Shown: piece after piece, positions 51,038 to 59,974 of the stretch | Position numbering within the stretch: the first letter of the stretch is position 1 | How the letters are laid out: every line of letters starts with the position of its first letter | Assembly: GCF_005048155.1 (NCBI RefSeq) | Contig: NZ_SUMB01000005.1 | Span: 372,001-436,000 of the forward strand | Length of the DNA: 64,000 nt | Direction of reading: 5' to 3' | From: Streptomyces piniterrae | GTDB lineage: Bacteria; Actinomycetota; Actinomycetes; Streptomycetales; Streptomycetaceae | Notes under the pieces: generated by a model | Told to the model about the DNA's origin: nothing | The model's input: only the letters and a program-made list of their open reading frames with translations | The model's database searches: none | Translations under genes and position numbers: made by a program

Positions 51038-52407
51038 CCGAACGCGGCCCGCTTCTTCAGGCGCCGCTGGACGGCCCGTGCCCGGCGCGCGACCCGGCGC
51101 ACGGTGGCATTGCGCGGGATGAACGACAGCTGGGACGGGATCGCGCCGGGCAGCGCCAGCGAGGTGAGCCGGCGGCGCTTGAAGTAGCGCCAGGTGCGCT
51201 GGTCGAGGTGGGCCGCGAGATAGCGCTCGGCGGCCGGCCGCAGCTCGGGGTAGATCTGGTGCTGCATGGCGTAGCCGACGGCGGCGACCAGCCCCTCGAC
51301 GGTGTCCGCGCCGGCGGCCGCGCGCGGCCGCTCGCCGGTGTCCTCGAGGTCGGGCACCAGCGCGTCCACGAGGGTGACCGGGATGCGGTTGCTGTTCTGG
51401 TACGGGGTGAGCCGCTCCAGCAGCAGTCCGGTGCCGGTCCGCGCGGTCGGCAGGTCGTAGAAGGTGGCGGCGGTCAGCAGCGCGGTGGAGAAGCAGCCGA
51501 CGACGAGCGCGGGCCGCATCCGCTGGTAGAGGACCTCGGCCAGCACCGGGCTGTCCAGCACGGTCAGCTCGATGTCCAGCTTCTCGGCCTCCCGCTCCAG
51601 CATCCGGGACCAGCGGGCCGGCGCGGACGGGTGCGGTTTGAAGACGATCTCGCGGTGGCCGCGTGCGACGGCGCCGCGCACCATCCGCACGTGCAGTTCC
51701 TCCTCCTCGTCCGGGGTGAGGATGCCCAGTGCGGAGAGGTACTGGCCGAGCAGCAGCGCGGCACCTTCCGGAAGGTCCTGCAGGTCCGGCACGGCCGGCT
51801 CGGCGCTGTCGTCGGCGAGTTCGGCGAGCACCTTGGTGAAGGCGTCGGTCGGCACGGTCTGCGGCTCGACGTCGAACTCGGTGAGCAGGAGGGGCGCGAG
51901 GCCCGGCACCAGGTCCAGGTGGAGCAGGCGGTTGATGCGGGTGCCGATCAGCGGGTCGAGCTTGTTGCGGGTGGGGCCGTAGCTCATCAGGCCGTCGGCG
52001 TAGACGTCGATGGGCGCGTCCGGGAACAGCTGGGCCAGCGCCATCGCCGGGTTGACCTGGATGGATTCCACGATCAGCTCGACCTGGGAGTCGCCCAGGC
52101 CCCACAGCAGCCGCAGATACCGCTCCCACAGCGGGACGTCGTCCGCGCGCGGGGACCAGCCGCCGGGGTGGAACGGGCTGATCGTCTCGTTCCAGGACAG
52201 CACCCGGTCGAAGCGGCCGCGCAGCCGCTCGAAGCCGGGCATGGTGTCCAGCGACGGGGTGGTCTCGGGGGTGGTGGCGTTGTTGCTGAGGAGCAGCAGC
52301 CGGCGGTCGGCCGGCGCGAAGCCGTCGGCGTCCAGGGCGGCGGCGAGGGTCGCCGCGCCGTAGAGCGTGGACGCCATGAAGATCTGGGTACGGGGCCGGT
52401 TGGGCAT
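51034..52407 (-). CDS. polysialyltransferase-like glycosyltransferase
   Basis: The 457-residue protein resembles the alpha-2,8-polysialyltransferase family: IFMASTLYGAATLAAALDAD at the N-terminus, IDVYADGLMSYGP, an HP motif in IVFKPHPSAPARWSR, and CFSTALLTAATFYDLP near the C-terminus. It is likely to transfer a nonulosonic acid such as KDN, sialic or a related sugar from its CMP form. A basic C-terminal tail (VRRVARRARAVQRRLKKRAA) suggests membrane association. It overlaps both neighbours by 1-4 nt (TGATG with the GT2 gene, ATGA with the acyltransferase gene), forming a coupled operon. Confidence 0.68.
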   Translation of the reverse strand: MPNRPRTQIFMASTLYGAATLAAALDADGFAPADRRLLLLSNNATTPETTPSLDTMPGFERLRGRFDRVLSWNETISPFHPGGWSPRADDVPLWERYLRLLWGLGDSQVELIVESIQVNPAMALAQLFPDAPIDVYADGLMSYGPTRNKLDPLIGTRINRLLHLDLVPGLAPLLLTEFDVEPQTVPTDAFTKVLAELADDSAEPAVPDLQDLPEGAALLLGQYLSALGILTPDEEEELHVRMVRGAVARGHREIVFKPHPSAPARWSRMLEREAEKLDIELTVLDSPVLAEVLYQRMRPALVVGCFSTALLTAATFYDLPTARTGTGLLLERLTPYQNSNRIPVTLVDALVPDLEDTGERPRAAAGADTVEGLVAAVGYAMQHQIYPELRPAAERYLAAHLDQRTWRYFKRRRLTSLALPGAIPSQLSFIPRNATVRRVARRARAVQRRLKKRAAFG

Positions 52408-53384
52408 CAGGCGGCGACCTCCGCCGGGACCGGGCGGCGGCGCAGTCGCCGCAGCCGGGACGCGCGCTGCACATCCATGGAATCCAGTGCTTCCTTCAGT
52501 ACGTCCTGCGGCATGCGTTTCATCGCCGCGGCACTCATCGAACGCAATTTCCTGGCGACCTGCGGTTCGAACCGCTCGATCGAGCCGAGATGGTGGGAAA
52601 TGATCGCGCAATAGGTGCGCACCGCTTTCGGGAGCAGCAGATGCGCGTCCCGGTCTTGTGCGGTTTCTTCGATCACCTGGTCGAAGGCGCGAATAAAGTC
52701 CAATTGCCGGACGTCTCCGATCTGGGTGAGCGAGGACGCCACACCGCGCCGGTAAAAGACGCCGAGCAGTCCGACCACCGCCATGGACTGCGCTTCTCTG
52801 TGCAGTCGCCAGATCCAGGGGCGGTCTTCCGCGGTGCGCAGACCGTGCCGGAAATGCAGTACTCCGTCGTCGAGCAGCCGGCGGTGGTACATGCCGGCCC
52901 AGGCGAAGGCGTAGTCGACGGAGGTGGAGCGGTCGGCGGGCAGGATCAGCTCGCGCGGGTCCATGACGACGCCGCGCCTGCCGTGCGGGACGCGGTGGAC
53001 GGTGCGGGCGCGGGCGGTGCACTGGACGTGGTCGGTGCGGACGAAGTCACAACCCAGTTCCTCGATGGCGCCGAGGAGTTCGGCGAAGTAGCCGGGAGCC
53101 AGCCAGTCGTCGCCGTCCAGGAAGGTGAGGTATTCGCCGCGGGCCTCGTCCAGGCCGGTGTTGCGGGCGGTGGCCAGGCCGCCGTTCTTCTCGTGCCGCA
53201 GGAGTCTGGCGCCCGGCAGCTCGCGCTCGGCGCGCTGCAGGATCTGCGGCGTCTCGTCGCGCGAGCAGTCGTCGACGAGGAGGAATTCGAAGTCCTCACG
53301 GGCGTTGGCCGCCAGGCTTTTCAGGGTGTCGGGCGCGTATGTCTGCACGTTGTAGAACGGCACGATGACGGAGAGCTTAACCAC
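52407..53384 (-). CDS. family 2 glycosyltransferase
   Basis: The 325-residue GT-A protein has SVIVPFYNVQTYAPDTLKSL, the Asp pair LLVDDCSRDET, RNTGLDEARGEYLTFLDGDD (DxD) and GLRTAEDRPWIWRLHREAQS. It transfers an NDP-activated sugar; donor and acceptor are unknown. It is the first gene of the leftward operon with the polysialyltransferase-like and acyltransferase genes. Its promoter is in the 187-bp gap to the divergent gene at 53572. Confidence 0.88.
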   Translation of the reverse strand: MVKLSVIVPFYNVQTYAPDTLKSLAANAREDFEFLLVDDCSRDETPQILQRAERELPGARLLRHEKNGGLATARNTGLDEARGEYLTFLDGDDWLAPGYFAELLGAIEELGCDFVRTDHVQCTARARTVHRVPHGRRGVVMDPRELILPADRSTSVDYAFAWAGMYHRRLLDDGVLHFRHGLRTAEDRPWIWRLHREAQSMAVVGLLGVFYRRGVASSLTQIGDVRQLDFIRAFDQVIEETAQDRDAHLLLPKAVRTYCAIISHHLGSIERFEPQVARKLRSMSAAAMKRMPQDVLKEALDSMDVQRASRLRRLRRRPVPAEVAA

Positions 53385-53571
53385 CCGGGTGACGTTAGGT
53401 GCGGAGCCGGCATTCGTCTTTACGTGGCGCGGACTTCAAGGTGAACGAAGAATGGCGGGATGGTTAACCGGCCTGATAAACGAGCCGGTTCGCCATTCGT
53501 CGACCCGCTGTTAACCCTTTGTTGCGACCTAGTTGGCCCGGGAAACGGAATGCCTTCCTAGCGTCTTCGGT

Positions 53572-54912
53572 GTGCCATCACGTACTGCTTCTGCGCCGCG
53601 AGTCGCCGTGCTCGCCGATTCGGATACTCGGTGGAAATGGGGCGCTTTGACAGCGTACCGTATTCAATCGGACATCCGGCTCGACGGTTATCTGCTCCGC
53701 GGCCGCGCCACTCCCACGGTCCGCCAGCTCGAAGAGGTCGGCGCCCGTGCGGATTCGCTGCGCGAAATCAGGGGCGTCGCCTTCTTGCAGCAGATGAAGG
53801 ACAGCGTGCGCTCCCTCGACCGTACGCAATACGACGTCGTCGTGCTGGCCTGTGTAGGCGGGGCGGTGCAGGCGATGCTGCACGGACTCGCCCATGCCTG
53901 GCGCGGCGCCGACCGGCGCCCCGTGGTCGTCACCGGCTACGTCGGCGTCGTCTACGAGAAGCTCGCCGACGGGCTGCTCCTGCGGCACGGCGCCGATGTC
54001 GTGCTTGCCAACTCCCGGCACGACGCGGACCGGTTCCGCGAGGTCTACCGGGGCGTCGGCGCCGACGACGGCAGCGTCGTCGAATGCGCCCTGCCCTTCC
54101 TCGGGGGCGAGCGCTACACGGGCCAACACTCCCCGTACACCGTGGTGTTCGCCGCCCAGCCCTCCGTCCCCGAGAACCGCGCGGACCGTACGTACCTGCT
54201 GCGCAGGGCGATCGAGCACGCCCGCAGGCACCCCGACCGCGAGGTGCTGGTCAAGCTCCGCAGCAAGCCGGGCGAGCACACCACGCACATCGAGGAACTG
54301 CCGTACCAGAAGCTCGCCGCCAAGACGCCCGGCGGACTGCCCGCCAACTGCCGCCTGGTGTACGGGAACATGGGCGAGGTCCTGGACCGCACCGACCTGA
54401 TGGTGACGGTCAGCTCCACCGCCGCACTGGAATCCCTGCACCGCGGCATCCCCACCGCCGTCCTCACCGACCTCGGCATCCGCGAGGTCCTCGGCAACCA
54501 CCACTTCCTCGGCTCCGGCTGCCTCGCCTCCTGGGACGAGCTGGACGCCGGACACCGGCCGGAGCCGGACCGGGAGTGGCTGGCCCGCCAGGGCGTCGCC
54601 GCGGACGGCGACTACGAGAAGGCCTTCGACGCCGCCCGCGCCCGGGTCACCGAGCTGCGCGAGGCCGACGGCCTCCCGCCGATCACCCCCTACTACACAC
54701 CCCGCACCGCCCCCGGCTACCTCCCCGGCATCCTCGCCCGGCACGGCCTGGACCCGCACGGCGAGCCGGTCGCCGGCTACACGGAAGCACCCGAGGAGCC
54801 CGGCGGACTGCGCCGGGTCGCCCGCGACACGGTCCGCGAGGCCGCCCGCGGCGCCTACCGCCACGGCGTGCAGCGCGTCGCCCCCGCCATCCGCCGCTGG
54901 GGCCAGCTGTGA
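53572..54912 (+). CDS. DUF6716-type putative glycosyltransferase
   Basis: The 446-residue protein has a GT-B-like layout: N-terminal RVAVLADSDTRWKWGALTAY, TGYVGVVYEKLADGLLLRHG, ADVVLANSRHDADRFREVYR, then a C-terminal TVSSTAALESLHRGIPTAVL. I recognise it as the uncharacterised putative glycosyltransferase family found beside sialic-type sugar genes in actinomycetes. The GTG at 53572 coincides with a predicted leaderless start (CCTAGCGT lies about 10 bp upstream). The next gene, neuA, starts 35 bp downstream. Confidence 0.68.
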   Translation: MPSRTASAPRVAVLADSDTRWKWGALTAYRIQSDIRLDGYLLRGRATPTVRQLEEVGARADSLREIRGVAFLQQMKDSVRSLDRTQYDVVVLACVGGAVQAMLHGLAHAWRGADRRPVVVTGYVGVVYEKLADGLLLRHGADVVLANSRHDADRFREVYRGVGADDGSVVECALPFLGGERYTGQHSPYTVVFAAQPSVPENRADRTYLLRRAIEHARRHPDREVLVKLRSKPGEHTTHIEELPYQKLAAKTPGGLPANCRLVYGNMGEVLDRTDLMVTVSSTAALESLHRGIPTAVLTDLGIREVLGNHHFLGSGCLASWDELDAGHRPEPDREWLARQGVAADGDYEKAFDAARARVTELREADGLPPITPYYTPRTAPGYLPGILARHGLDPHGEPVAGYTEAPEEPGGLRRVARDTVREAARGAYRHGVQRVAPAIRRWGQL

Positions 54913-54947
54913 CGGTGCCCCGCCCCCGACCCCCCAAGGAGCCCGCA

Positions 54948-56165
54948 ATGCCACCCACTGTCGTGGCCGTCATCCCCGCCCGCGGCGGATCCAAGGGCGT
55001 GCCCGCCAAGAACCTCGCCGCCGTCGGGGGCGTGCCGCTGGTCGCCCGCGCGGTCCGCGAATGCCGCGCCGCCCGCCTGGTCACCGACGTGGTCGTCTCC
55101 ACCGACGACGCCGGGATCGCGGCCGCCGCCCGCGGCGCCGGAGCCGTCGTCGTCCGCCGCCCCGGCGACATCGCGGGCGACACCGCCACCAGCGAGGCCG
55201 CGGTGCTGCACGCCATGGACGCCTACGAGGCCGAGCAGGGCACGACCGTCGACGCGGTGCTGCTGGTCCAGTGCACCAGCCCGTTCATCGCCCGCGAGGA
55301 CATCGACGGGGTGGCCGCCGCGGTCGTCGAGGACGGCGCGGACAGCGCGCTGACCGTCGCCCCCTTCCACGGCTTCGTCTGGCGCGACGCCGAGCCCGAA
55401 GCGCACACCACCGACGGCGGGTACGGCGTCAACCACGACAAGTCGTTCCGGCCGCGCCGCCAGGACCGCCCGCAGGACCTGCTGGAGACCGGCGCCGCCT
55501 ACGCCATGGACGCGGCCGGCTTCCGCACCAGCGGCCACCGCTTCTTCGGCCGTACCGAACTCGTCCGCACCGACCCCGCCCGGGTGCTGGAGATCGACGA
55601 TCCGCACGACCTCGCCCGCGCCCGCGCGCTCGCGCCGCTGCTCGACGCCCCGCGTCCCGGCGCCCTTCCTGGCTCTTCCCCCACCCGCCTCCCGGTCATT
55701 GACGACATCGACGCGGTGGTACTCGACTTCGACGGCACCCAGACGGACGACCGGGTGCTGATCGACGCCGATGGACGGGAGATCGTCGCCGTGCACCGCG
55801 GTGACGGCCTCGGCATCGCCGCGCTGCGCAAGGCGCAGCTCAAGCTGCTGATCCTGTCCACGGAGCAGAACCCGGTCGTCGCCGCACGGGCCCGCAAACT
55901 GCGGGTGCCCGTCCTGCACGGCATCGACCGCAAGGACCTCGCCCTCAAGCAGTGGTGCGAGGAACAGGGCGTCGCGCCGGAGCGCGTGCTCTACGTCGGC
56001 AACGACGTGAACGACCTCCCGTGCTTCGACCTCGTCGGCTGGCCGGTGGCCGTCGCCGGGGCGCACGACGTGGTGCGCGGCGCGGCCCGCGCGGTCACCG
56101 CCACGCCCGGCGGCAGCGGCGCGATCCGCGAGATCGCCGCCTGGCTCCTGGGCCCGTCCCTCTGA
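54948..56165 (+). CDS. CMP-nonulosonate cytidylyltransferase fused to HAD phosphatase
   Basis: The 405-residue fusion has an N-terminal NeuA-type domain (about 1-225: VVAVIPARGGSKGVPAKNLA, then TDVVVSTDD, LLVQCTSPF and NHDKSFRPRRQDRP) that activates a nonulosonic acid with CTP. The C-terminal HAD domain (about 245-405: AVVLDFDGTQTDDRVLI, LILSTEQNPVVAARARKL, YVGNDVNDLPCF) is KdsC-like and would dephosphorylate the sugar 9-phosphate. Such fusions fit KDN/sialic acid made from a 9-phosphate. The ATG follows CAAGGAG. It is the third-to-last enzyme of a pathway with neuB immediately downstream. Confidence 0.88.
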   Translation: MPPTVVAVIPARGGSKGVPAKNLAAVGGVPLVARAVRECRAARLVTDVVVSTDDAGIAAAARGAGAVVVRRPGDIAGDTATSEAAVLHAMDAYEAEQGTTVDAVLLVQCTSPFIAREDIDGVAAAVVEDGADSALTVAPFHGFVWRDAEPEAHTTDGGYGVNHDKSFRPRRQDRPQDLLETGAAYAMDAAGFRTSGHRFFGRTELVRTDPARVLEIDDPHDLARARALAPLLDAPRPGALPGSSPTRLPVIDDIDAVVLDFDGTQTDDRVLIDADGREIVAVHRGDGLGIAALRKAQLKLLILSTEQNPVVAARARKLRVPVLHGIDRKDLALKQWCEEQGVAPERVLYVGNDVNDLPCFDLVGWPVAVAGAHDVVRGAARAVTATPGGSGAIREIAAWLLGPSL

Positions 56166-56244
56166 CGCCGGGCCCGCCTCCCCGGAAAAACACCCCAGAC
56201 CCCACCCCCTCACACCCCTTTACCGACCACGAAGGAACCTCCCC

Positions 56245-57177
56245 ATGAGCAGCAACTCCCGCATCCGCAACCTCGGCAACCGCGAGGCCGGCCCCGGCCG
56301 CCCCGTCTACGTCACCGGCGAGATCGGCATCAACCACAACGGCGACCTGGAGAACGCGTTCGCGCTGATCGACGCCGCCGCCGACGCCGGCTGCGACGCC
56401 GTGAAGTTCCAGAAGCGGACCCCGGAGATCTGCACCCCCCGTGACCAGTGGGACATCGAGCGCGACACCCCCTGGGGCCGGATGACCTACATCGACTACC
56501 GCCACCGTGTGGAGTTCGACGAGGACGGCTACCGCGCCATCGATGAGTACTGCAAGAAGCGCGGCATCGCCTGGTTCGCCTCCCCGTGGGACGTCGAGTC
56601 GGTCGCCTTCCTGGAGAAGTTCGACGTGCCCTGCTACAAGGTCGCCTCCGCCTCCCTCACCGACGACGAGCTGCTGCGCGCCATGCGCGCCACCGGCCGT
56701 ACCGTCATCCTCTCCACGGGCATGTCCACCCCCAAGCAGATCCGGCACGCCGTCGAGGTCCTGGGCAGCGACAACATCCTCCTCTGCCACGCCACCAGCA
56801 CCTACCCGGCCAAGGCCGAGGAGCTCAACCTGCGCATGATCAACACCCTGCAGGAGGAGTACCCGAACGTCCCGATCGGCTACAGCGGCCACGAGACCGG
56901 TCTGCAGACCACCCTCGCCGCGGTCGCCCTCGGCGCCACCTTCATCGAGCGCCACATCACCCTCGACCGCGCCATGTGGGGCTCCGACCAGGCCGCCTCC
57001 GTCGAGCCCGGCGGTCTGACCCGCCTGGTCCGCGACATCCGCACCATCGAGGAGTCCCTCGGCGACGGCGTCAAGAAGGTCTACGAGAGCGAGCTCGGCC
57101 CGATGAAGAAGCTGCGCCGCGTCGCCGGCGTCGTCGCCGAAGCCGATGCCGCAGACCGCGAGCCGGCCGCTGTCTGA
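56245..57177 (+). CDS. neuB: NeuB-type nonulosonic acid synthase lacking the SAF domain
   Basis: The 310-residue TIM-barrel enzyme condenses a mannose-type sugar or its 6-phosphate with PEP. Signatures: GEIGINHNGDLENAFALIDA, DAVKFQKRTPEICTPRDQWD, WFASPWDVESVAFLEKFDVP, STGMSTPKQI, GYSGHETGLQTTLAAVALGA and FIERHITLDRAMWGSDQAAS. Usual NeuB proteins are about 345 residues with a C-terminal SAF (antifreeze-like) domain that supplies an Arg to the neighbouring active site; here the protein ends just after KKLRRVAGVVAEADAADREP. The ATG follows GAAGGAAC. The product is probably KDN- or sialic-type, used by the NeuA fusion. Confidence 0.9.
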   Translation: MSSNSRIRNLGNREAGPGRPVYVTGEIGINHNGDLENAFALIDAAADAGCDAVKFQKRTPEICTPRDQWDIERDTPWGRMTYIDYRHRVEFDEDGYRAIDEYCKKRGIAWFASPWDVESVAFLEKFDVPCYKVASASLTDDELLRAMRATGRTVILSTGMSTPKQIRHAVEVLGSDNILLCHATSTYPAKAEELNLRMINTLQEEYPNVPIGYSGHETGLQTTLAAVALGATFIERHITLDRAMWGSDQAASVEPGGLTRLVRDIRTIEESLGDGVKKVYESELGPMKKLRRVAGVVAEADAADREPAAV

Positions 57178-57199
57178 CGGTCGACAGGAGCCCCACATC

Positions 57200-58408
57200 G
57201 TGAGCTCACCCGAGGGGACCCGCGCCGAGCCGGCGCCCGGCGCGCAGGTCCCGCCCCAGGAGACGGCGGGCACTCCCACCCGCCGTCTCCTGGGGGTGCC
57301 CCGGCAGCGGAGCGGAGACATGCCCGACGAGGGAAAGGCCCGCAGGGCCGCCAGGAAGCAGGGCACCCTCGCCTTCGTCGAGAGCCCGGTGCAGCTGCTG
57401 AACGTCCTGGAATGGGCGCACACCGCACAGGCCGCCGAGCTCACCGTCGTCGTGCTGTCCCCGCACGACCCGATGACCCGCGGCCAGCTGCGCCGGATGG
57501 CCGAACTCGCCCGCGACGAGGGCCACACGGTGCGCTGGGAAGAGGCCCGCGGCGGCCCGACCGCCCCGGTCCGCACCATCGGAGGGCTCACCCCGCTGCT
57601 GCGCCGCGCCCACCGCGTCGTCATCGGCGACCCGTTCTCCCGCTACGTCCAACTGCTGCTCACCCTCACCCGGGCACGCGACCTGGTCGTGGTCGACGAC
57701 GGCACCGCCACCATGGAGTTCATCTCCCAACTCGCGCGCGGCGAACGGCTGGTGCGCTGGCACCGGCACGGCAGCGGACTGGGCCCCCGGGACCTGGTCT
57801 TCGCGCCGTTCTCGGCCACCGCCCGCCGCCGGCTCACCCCGGCACCGGAAGGCGGCCGGCGCACCGTCGGCCTCTTCAGCTCGATGCCGGTCGACACACC
57901 GCCCGGCGTCCAGGTCACCACCAACGAATTCGCCTGGACCCGCGAGCGCTTCGGCCCGCCCCGGCTCACCCGCGCCGCCGACATCGTCGGCACCTCGCTG
58001 GTCGAAACCGGCGTCGTGGACGAGGACCGCTACCTGGAGGCGGTCCGCGCGCTGGCCCGTACGCACAGCGCCACCCGCTACTTCGCGCACCGCCGGGAGA
58101 GCACCGACAAACTGCGCCGGCTCACCCAGGAGACCGGCCTGGAGGTCGTACGCCCCGACCTGCCGCTGGAACTGATCGCCCGGCGCGGCCCCATCGGACG
58201 GCTGATCGTCAGCTTCCCGTCGACGGTGGTGCACACCCTGCCGCTCGCCCTGCTCGGCACGGAGGTGAAGGTCGCCGTCTGCGACATCGATCCGTCCTGG
58301 CTGACGACGCACGCGTCCCCGCGCGCCCAGGGTTTCCTGGACGGCGTCACCGGCACCGCCCGCGACGTGCAGCGACTGCAGTTCGGGCAGCAGATGGCCG
58401 CCGGCTGA
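57200..58408 (+). CDS. GT52/sialyltransferase-like glycosyltransferase
   Basis: The 402-residue protein starts at a GTG behind GACAGGAG. After about 50 disordered residues (PAPGAQVPPQETAGTPTRRL) it has TLAFVESPVQLLNVLEWAHT, DLVVVDDGTATMEFISQLA, YFAHRRESTDKLRRLTQETG and SFPSTVVHTLPLALLGTEVK. Its order of motifs (Glu-Ser-Pro-x-Gln at the start, Asp-Asp-Gly, then a Ser-Thr near the end) is like GT52/polysialyltransferase-type enzymes. It lies 22 bp after neuB and probably adds the nonulosonic acid. The actual linkage is unknown. Confidence 0.6.
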   Translation: MSSPEGTRAEPAPGAQVPPQETAGTPTRRLLGVPRQRSGDMPDEGKARRAARKQGTLAFVESPVQLLNVLEWAHTAQAAELTVVVLSPHDPMTRGQLRRMAELARDEGHTVRWEEARGGPTAPVRTIGGLTPLLRRAHRVVIGDPFSRYVQLLLTLTRARDLVVVDDGTATMEFISQLARGERLVRWHRHGSGLGPRDLVFAPFSATARRRLTPAPEGGRRTVGLFSSMPVDTPPGVQVTTNEFAWTRERFGPPRLTRAADIVGTSLVETGVVDEDRYLEAVRALARTHSATRYFAHRRESTDKLRRLTQETGLEVVRPDLPLELIARRGPIGRLIVSFPSTVVHTLPLALLGTEVKVAVCDIDPSWLTTHASPRAQGFLDGVTGTARDVQRLQFGQQMAAG

Positions 58409-58557
58409 CCGCCGAAACACCGCCTGGCGAAAACATATGGCATACCCCTGACGTAGAGAGTCCATGCGCCGGGCGGCGTAGATTTTCTTCCCCTATGGGG
58501 CTGAACTTTTGTTGATCGAGGGTCAGTTGCCCCCTTCCGCCCCGTAACCTTCAACGG

Positions 58558-59787
58558 GTGAACCAACTGATGTCCCCTGATGCCGACGCCGTTGCTACTT
58601 CCGCCGGGGACCTGCTCCCCGGCGCGCTGCCCGAGGAGCTGCGCGCCGAACTCATCGCCTTCCGCCGCGACTTGCACATGCACCCGGAGCTCGGCAACCA
58701 GGAGTTCAGGACCACCGAGGCGATCAAGGCGCGGCTGGAGCGGGCCGGTCTCACCCCCCGCGTCCTGGACACCGGCACCGGCCTGGTCTGCGACATCGGT
58801 ACGCACTCCGCGGCCGCCGGGCCGCTGCTGGCGCTGCGCGCCGACATCGACGCGCTGCCCATCCCGGACACCAAGACCGCCCCGTACCGCTCCACGATCC
58901 CCGGGCGTGCGCACGCCTGCGGCCATGACGTCCACACCACCGTCGTCCTCGGCGCCGGCCTGGTGCTCGCCGAGCTGGCCCGCGCGGGAATGCTGCCGCG
59001 CCCGGTGCGGCTGATCTTCCAGCCCGCCGAGGAGGTGCTGCCGGGCGGCGCCGCCGACGCCATCGAATGCGACGCCCTGGACGGCGTCGGCCGCATCCTC
59101 GCCGTGCACTGCGACCCGCGCGTCGACGCCGGCAAGATCGGGCTGCGCACGGGCGCGATCACCTCGGCCTGCGACCGGCTGGAGGTCGAGCTGGACGGCC
59201 CCGGCGGGCACACCGCACGCCCGCATCTGACCACCGACATGGTCACCGCCGCGGCCCGGGTCGCCCTCGACGTGCCGGCGCTGCTCTCCCGCCGGGTGGA
59301 CGCGCGGGCCGGCCTCTCCCTCACCTGGGGCCGGCTGGAGTCCGGGCACGCCTGCAACGTCATCCCGCAGCACGCCGAGCTGTCCGGCACGGTCCGGTGC
59401 CTGGACATCGCCGCCTGGCGCGACGCCCCCGACCTGGTGCACGCCGCGATCGACGAGATCGCCACGCTGCACGGCGCCAAGTCGCAGATCAACTATGTGC
59501 GCGGGGTGCCGCCGGTGGTCAACGAGGCCGGCAGCGCCCAGCTGCTGCAGGACGCCATGACCGCCCGGCGCGGCGCCCACAGCGTCGAGGGCACCGAGCA
59601 GTCCCTGGGCGGCGAGGACTTCTCCTGGTACCTGGAGCACGTCCCCGGCGCGATGGCCCGCCTCGGGGTCCGCCCGCCCGGCGAGCCGAGCCGCCATGAT
59701 CTCCACCGCGGCGACTTCGACGTCGACGAACAGGCGATCAAGGTCGGCGTGGAGATGTTCACCGCGGCCGCGCTGATCGACTGCTAG
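58558..59787 (+). CDS. M20 family amidohydrolase
   Basis: The 409-residue M20D zinc amidohydrolase has FRRDLHMHPELGNQEFRTTE, LALRADIDALPIPDT, AHACGHDVHTTVVLGAGLVL, the Glu-Glu pair QPAEEVLPGGA and SLGGEDFSWYLEHVPG. Related enzymes remove acyl groups from amino acids or act as hippurate hydrolases; the substrate is unknown. GTG 58558 opens the frame with no strong Shine-Dalgarno. The upstream gap from 58409 is relatively AT-rich (AACATATGGC and GATTTTCTTCCCCTATGG) and probably holds its promoter. Confidence 0.88.
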   Translation: MNQLMSPDADAVATSAGDLLPGALPEELRAELIAFRRDLHMHPELGNQEFRTTEAIKARLERAGLTPRVLDTGTGLVCDIGTHSAAAGPLLALRADIDALPIPDTKTAPYRSTIPGRAHACGHDVHTTVVLGAGLVLAELARAGMLPRPVRLIFQPAEEVLPGGAADAIECDALDGVGRILAVHCDPRVDAGKIGLRTGAITSACDRLEVELDGPGGHTARPHLTTDMVTAAARVALDVPALLSRRVDARAGLSLTWGRLESGHACNVIPQHAELSGTVRCLDIAAWRDAPDLVHAAIDEIATLHGAKSQINYVRGVPPVVNEAGSAQLLQDAMTARRGAHSVEGTEQSLGGEDFSWYLEHVPGAMARLGVRPPGEPSRHDLHRGDFDVDEQAIKVGVEMFTAAALIDC

Positions 59788-59807
59788 GGCCTGCCCGACG
59801 GAACAGG

Positions 59808-59834
59808 GCCGGGCCCGCGACACCCCGGCCCGGC
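59808..59834 (+). terminator. hairpin terminator with T-rich tail
   Basis: The 8-bp stem GCCGGGCC (59808-59815) with GGCCCGGC (59827-59834) and an 11-nt loop are followed by ACCTTTTC. This forms a plausible intrinsic terminator 20 bp after the amidohydrolase stop, separating it from the transporter operon. Confidence 0.78.
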
Positions 59835-59974
59835 ACCTTTTCACGCTGCTGTCATCCCCCGTTCGCGACGATCCGATAACGGCTTCCAGCCTCCCCTTTA
59901 TCTGGCATCTACGCGCGTTACGATGCCGCGGAATCAGCGCCGACGGAGGCGCTACGAGTCGAAGGGGCCCCAAC

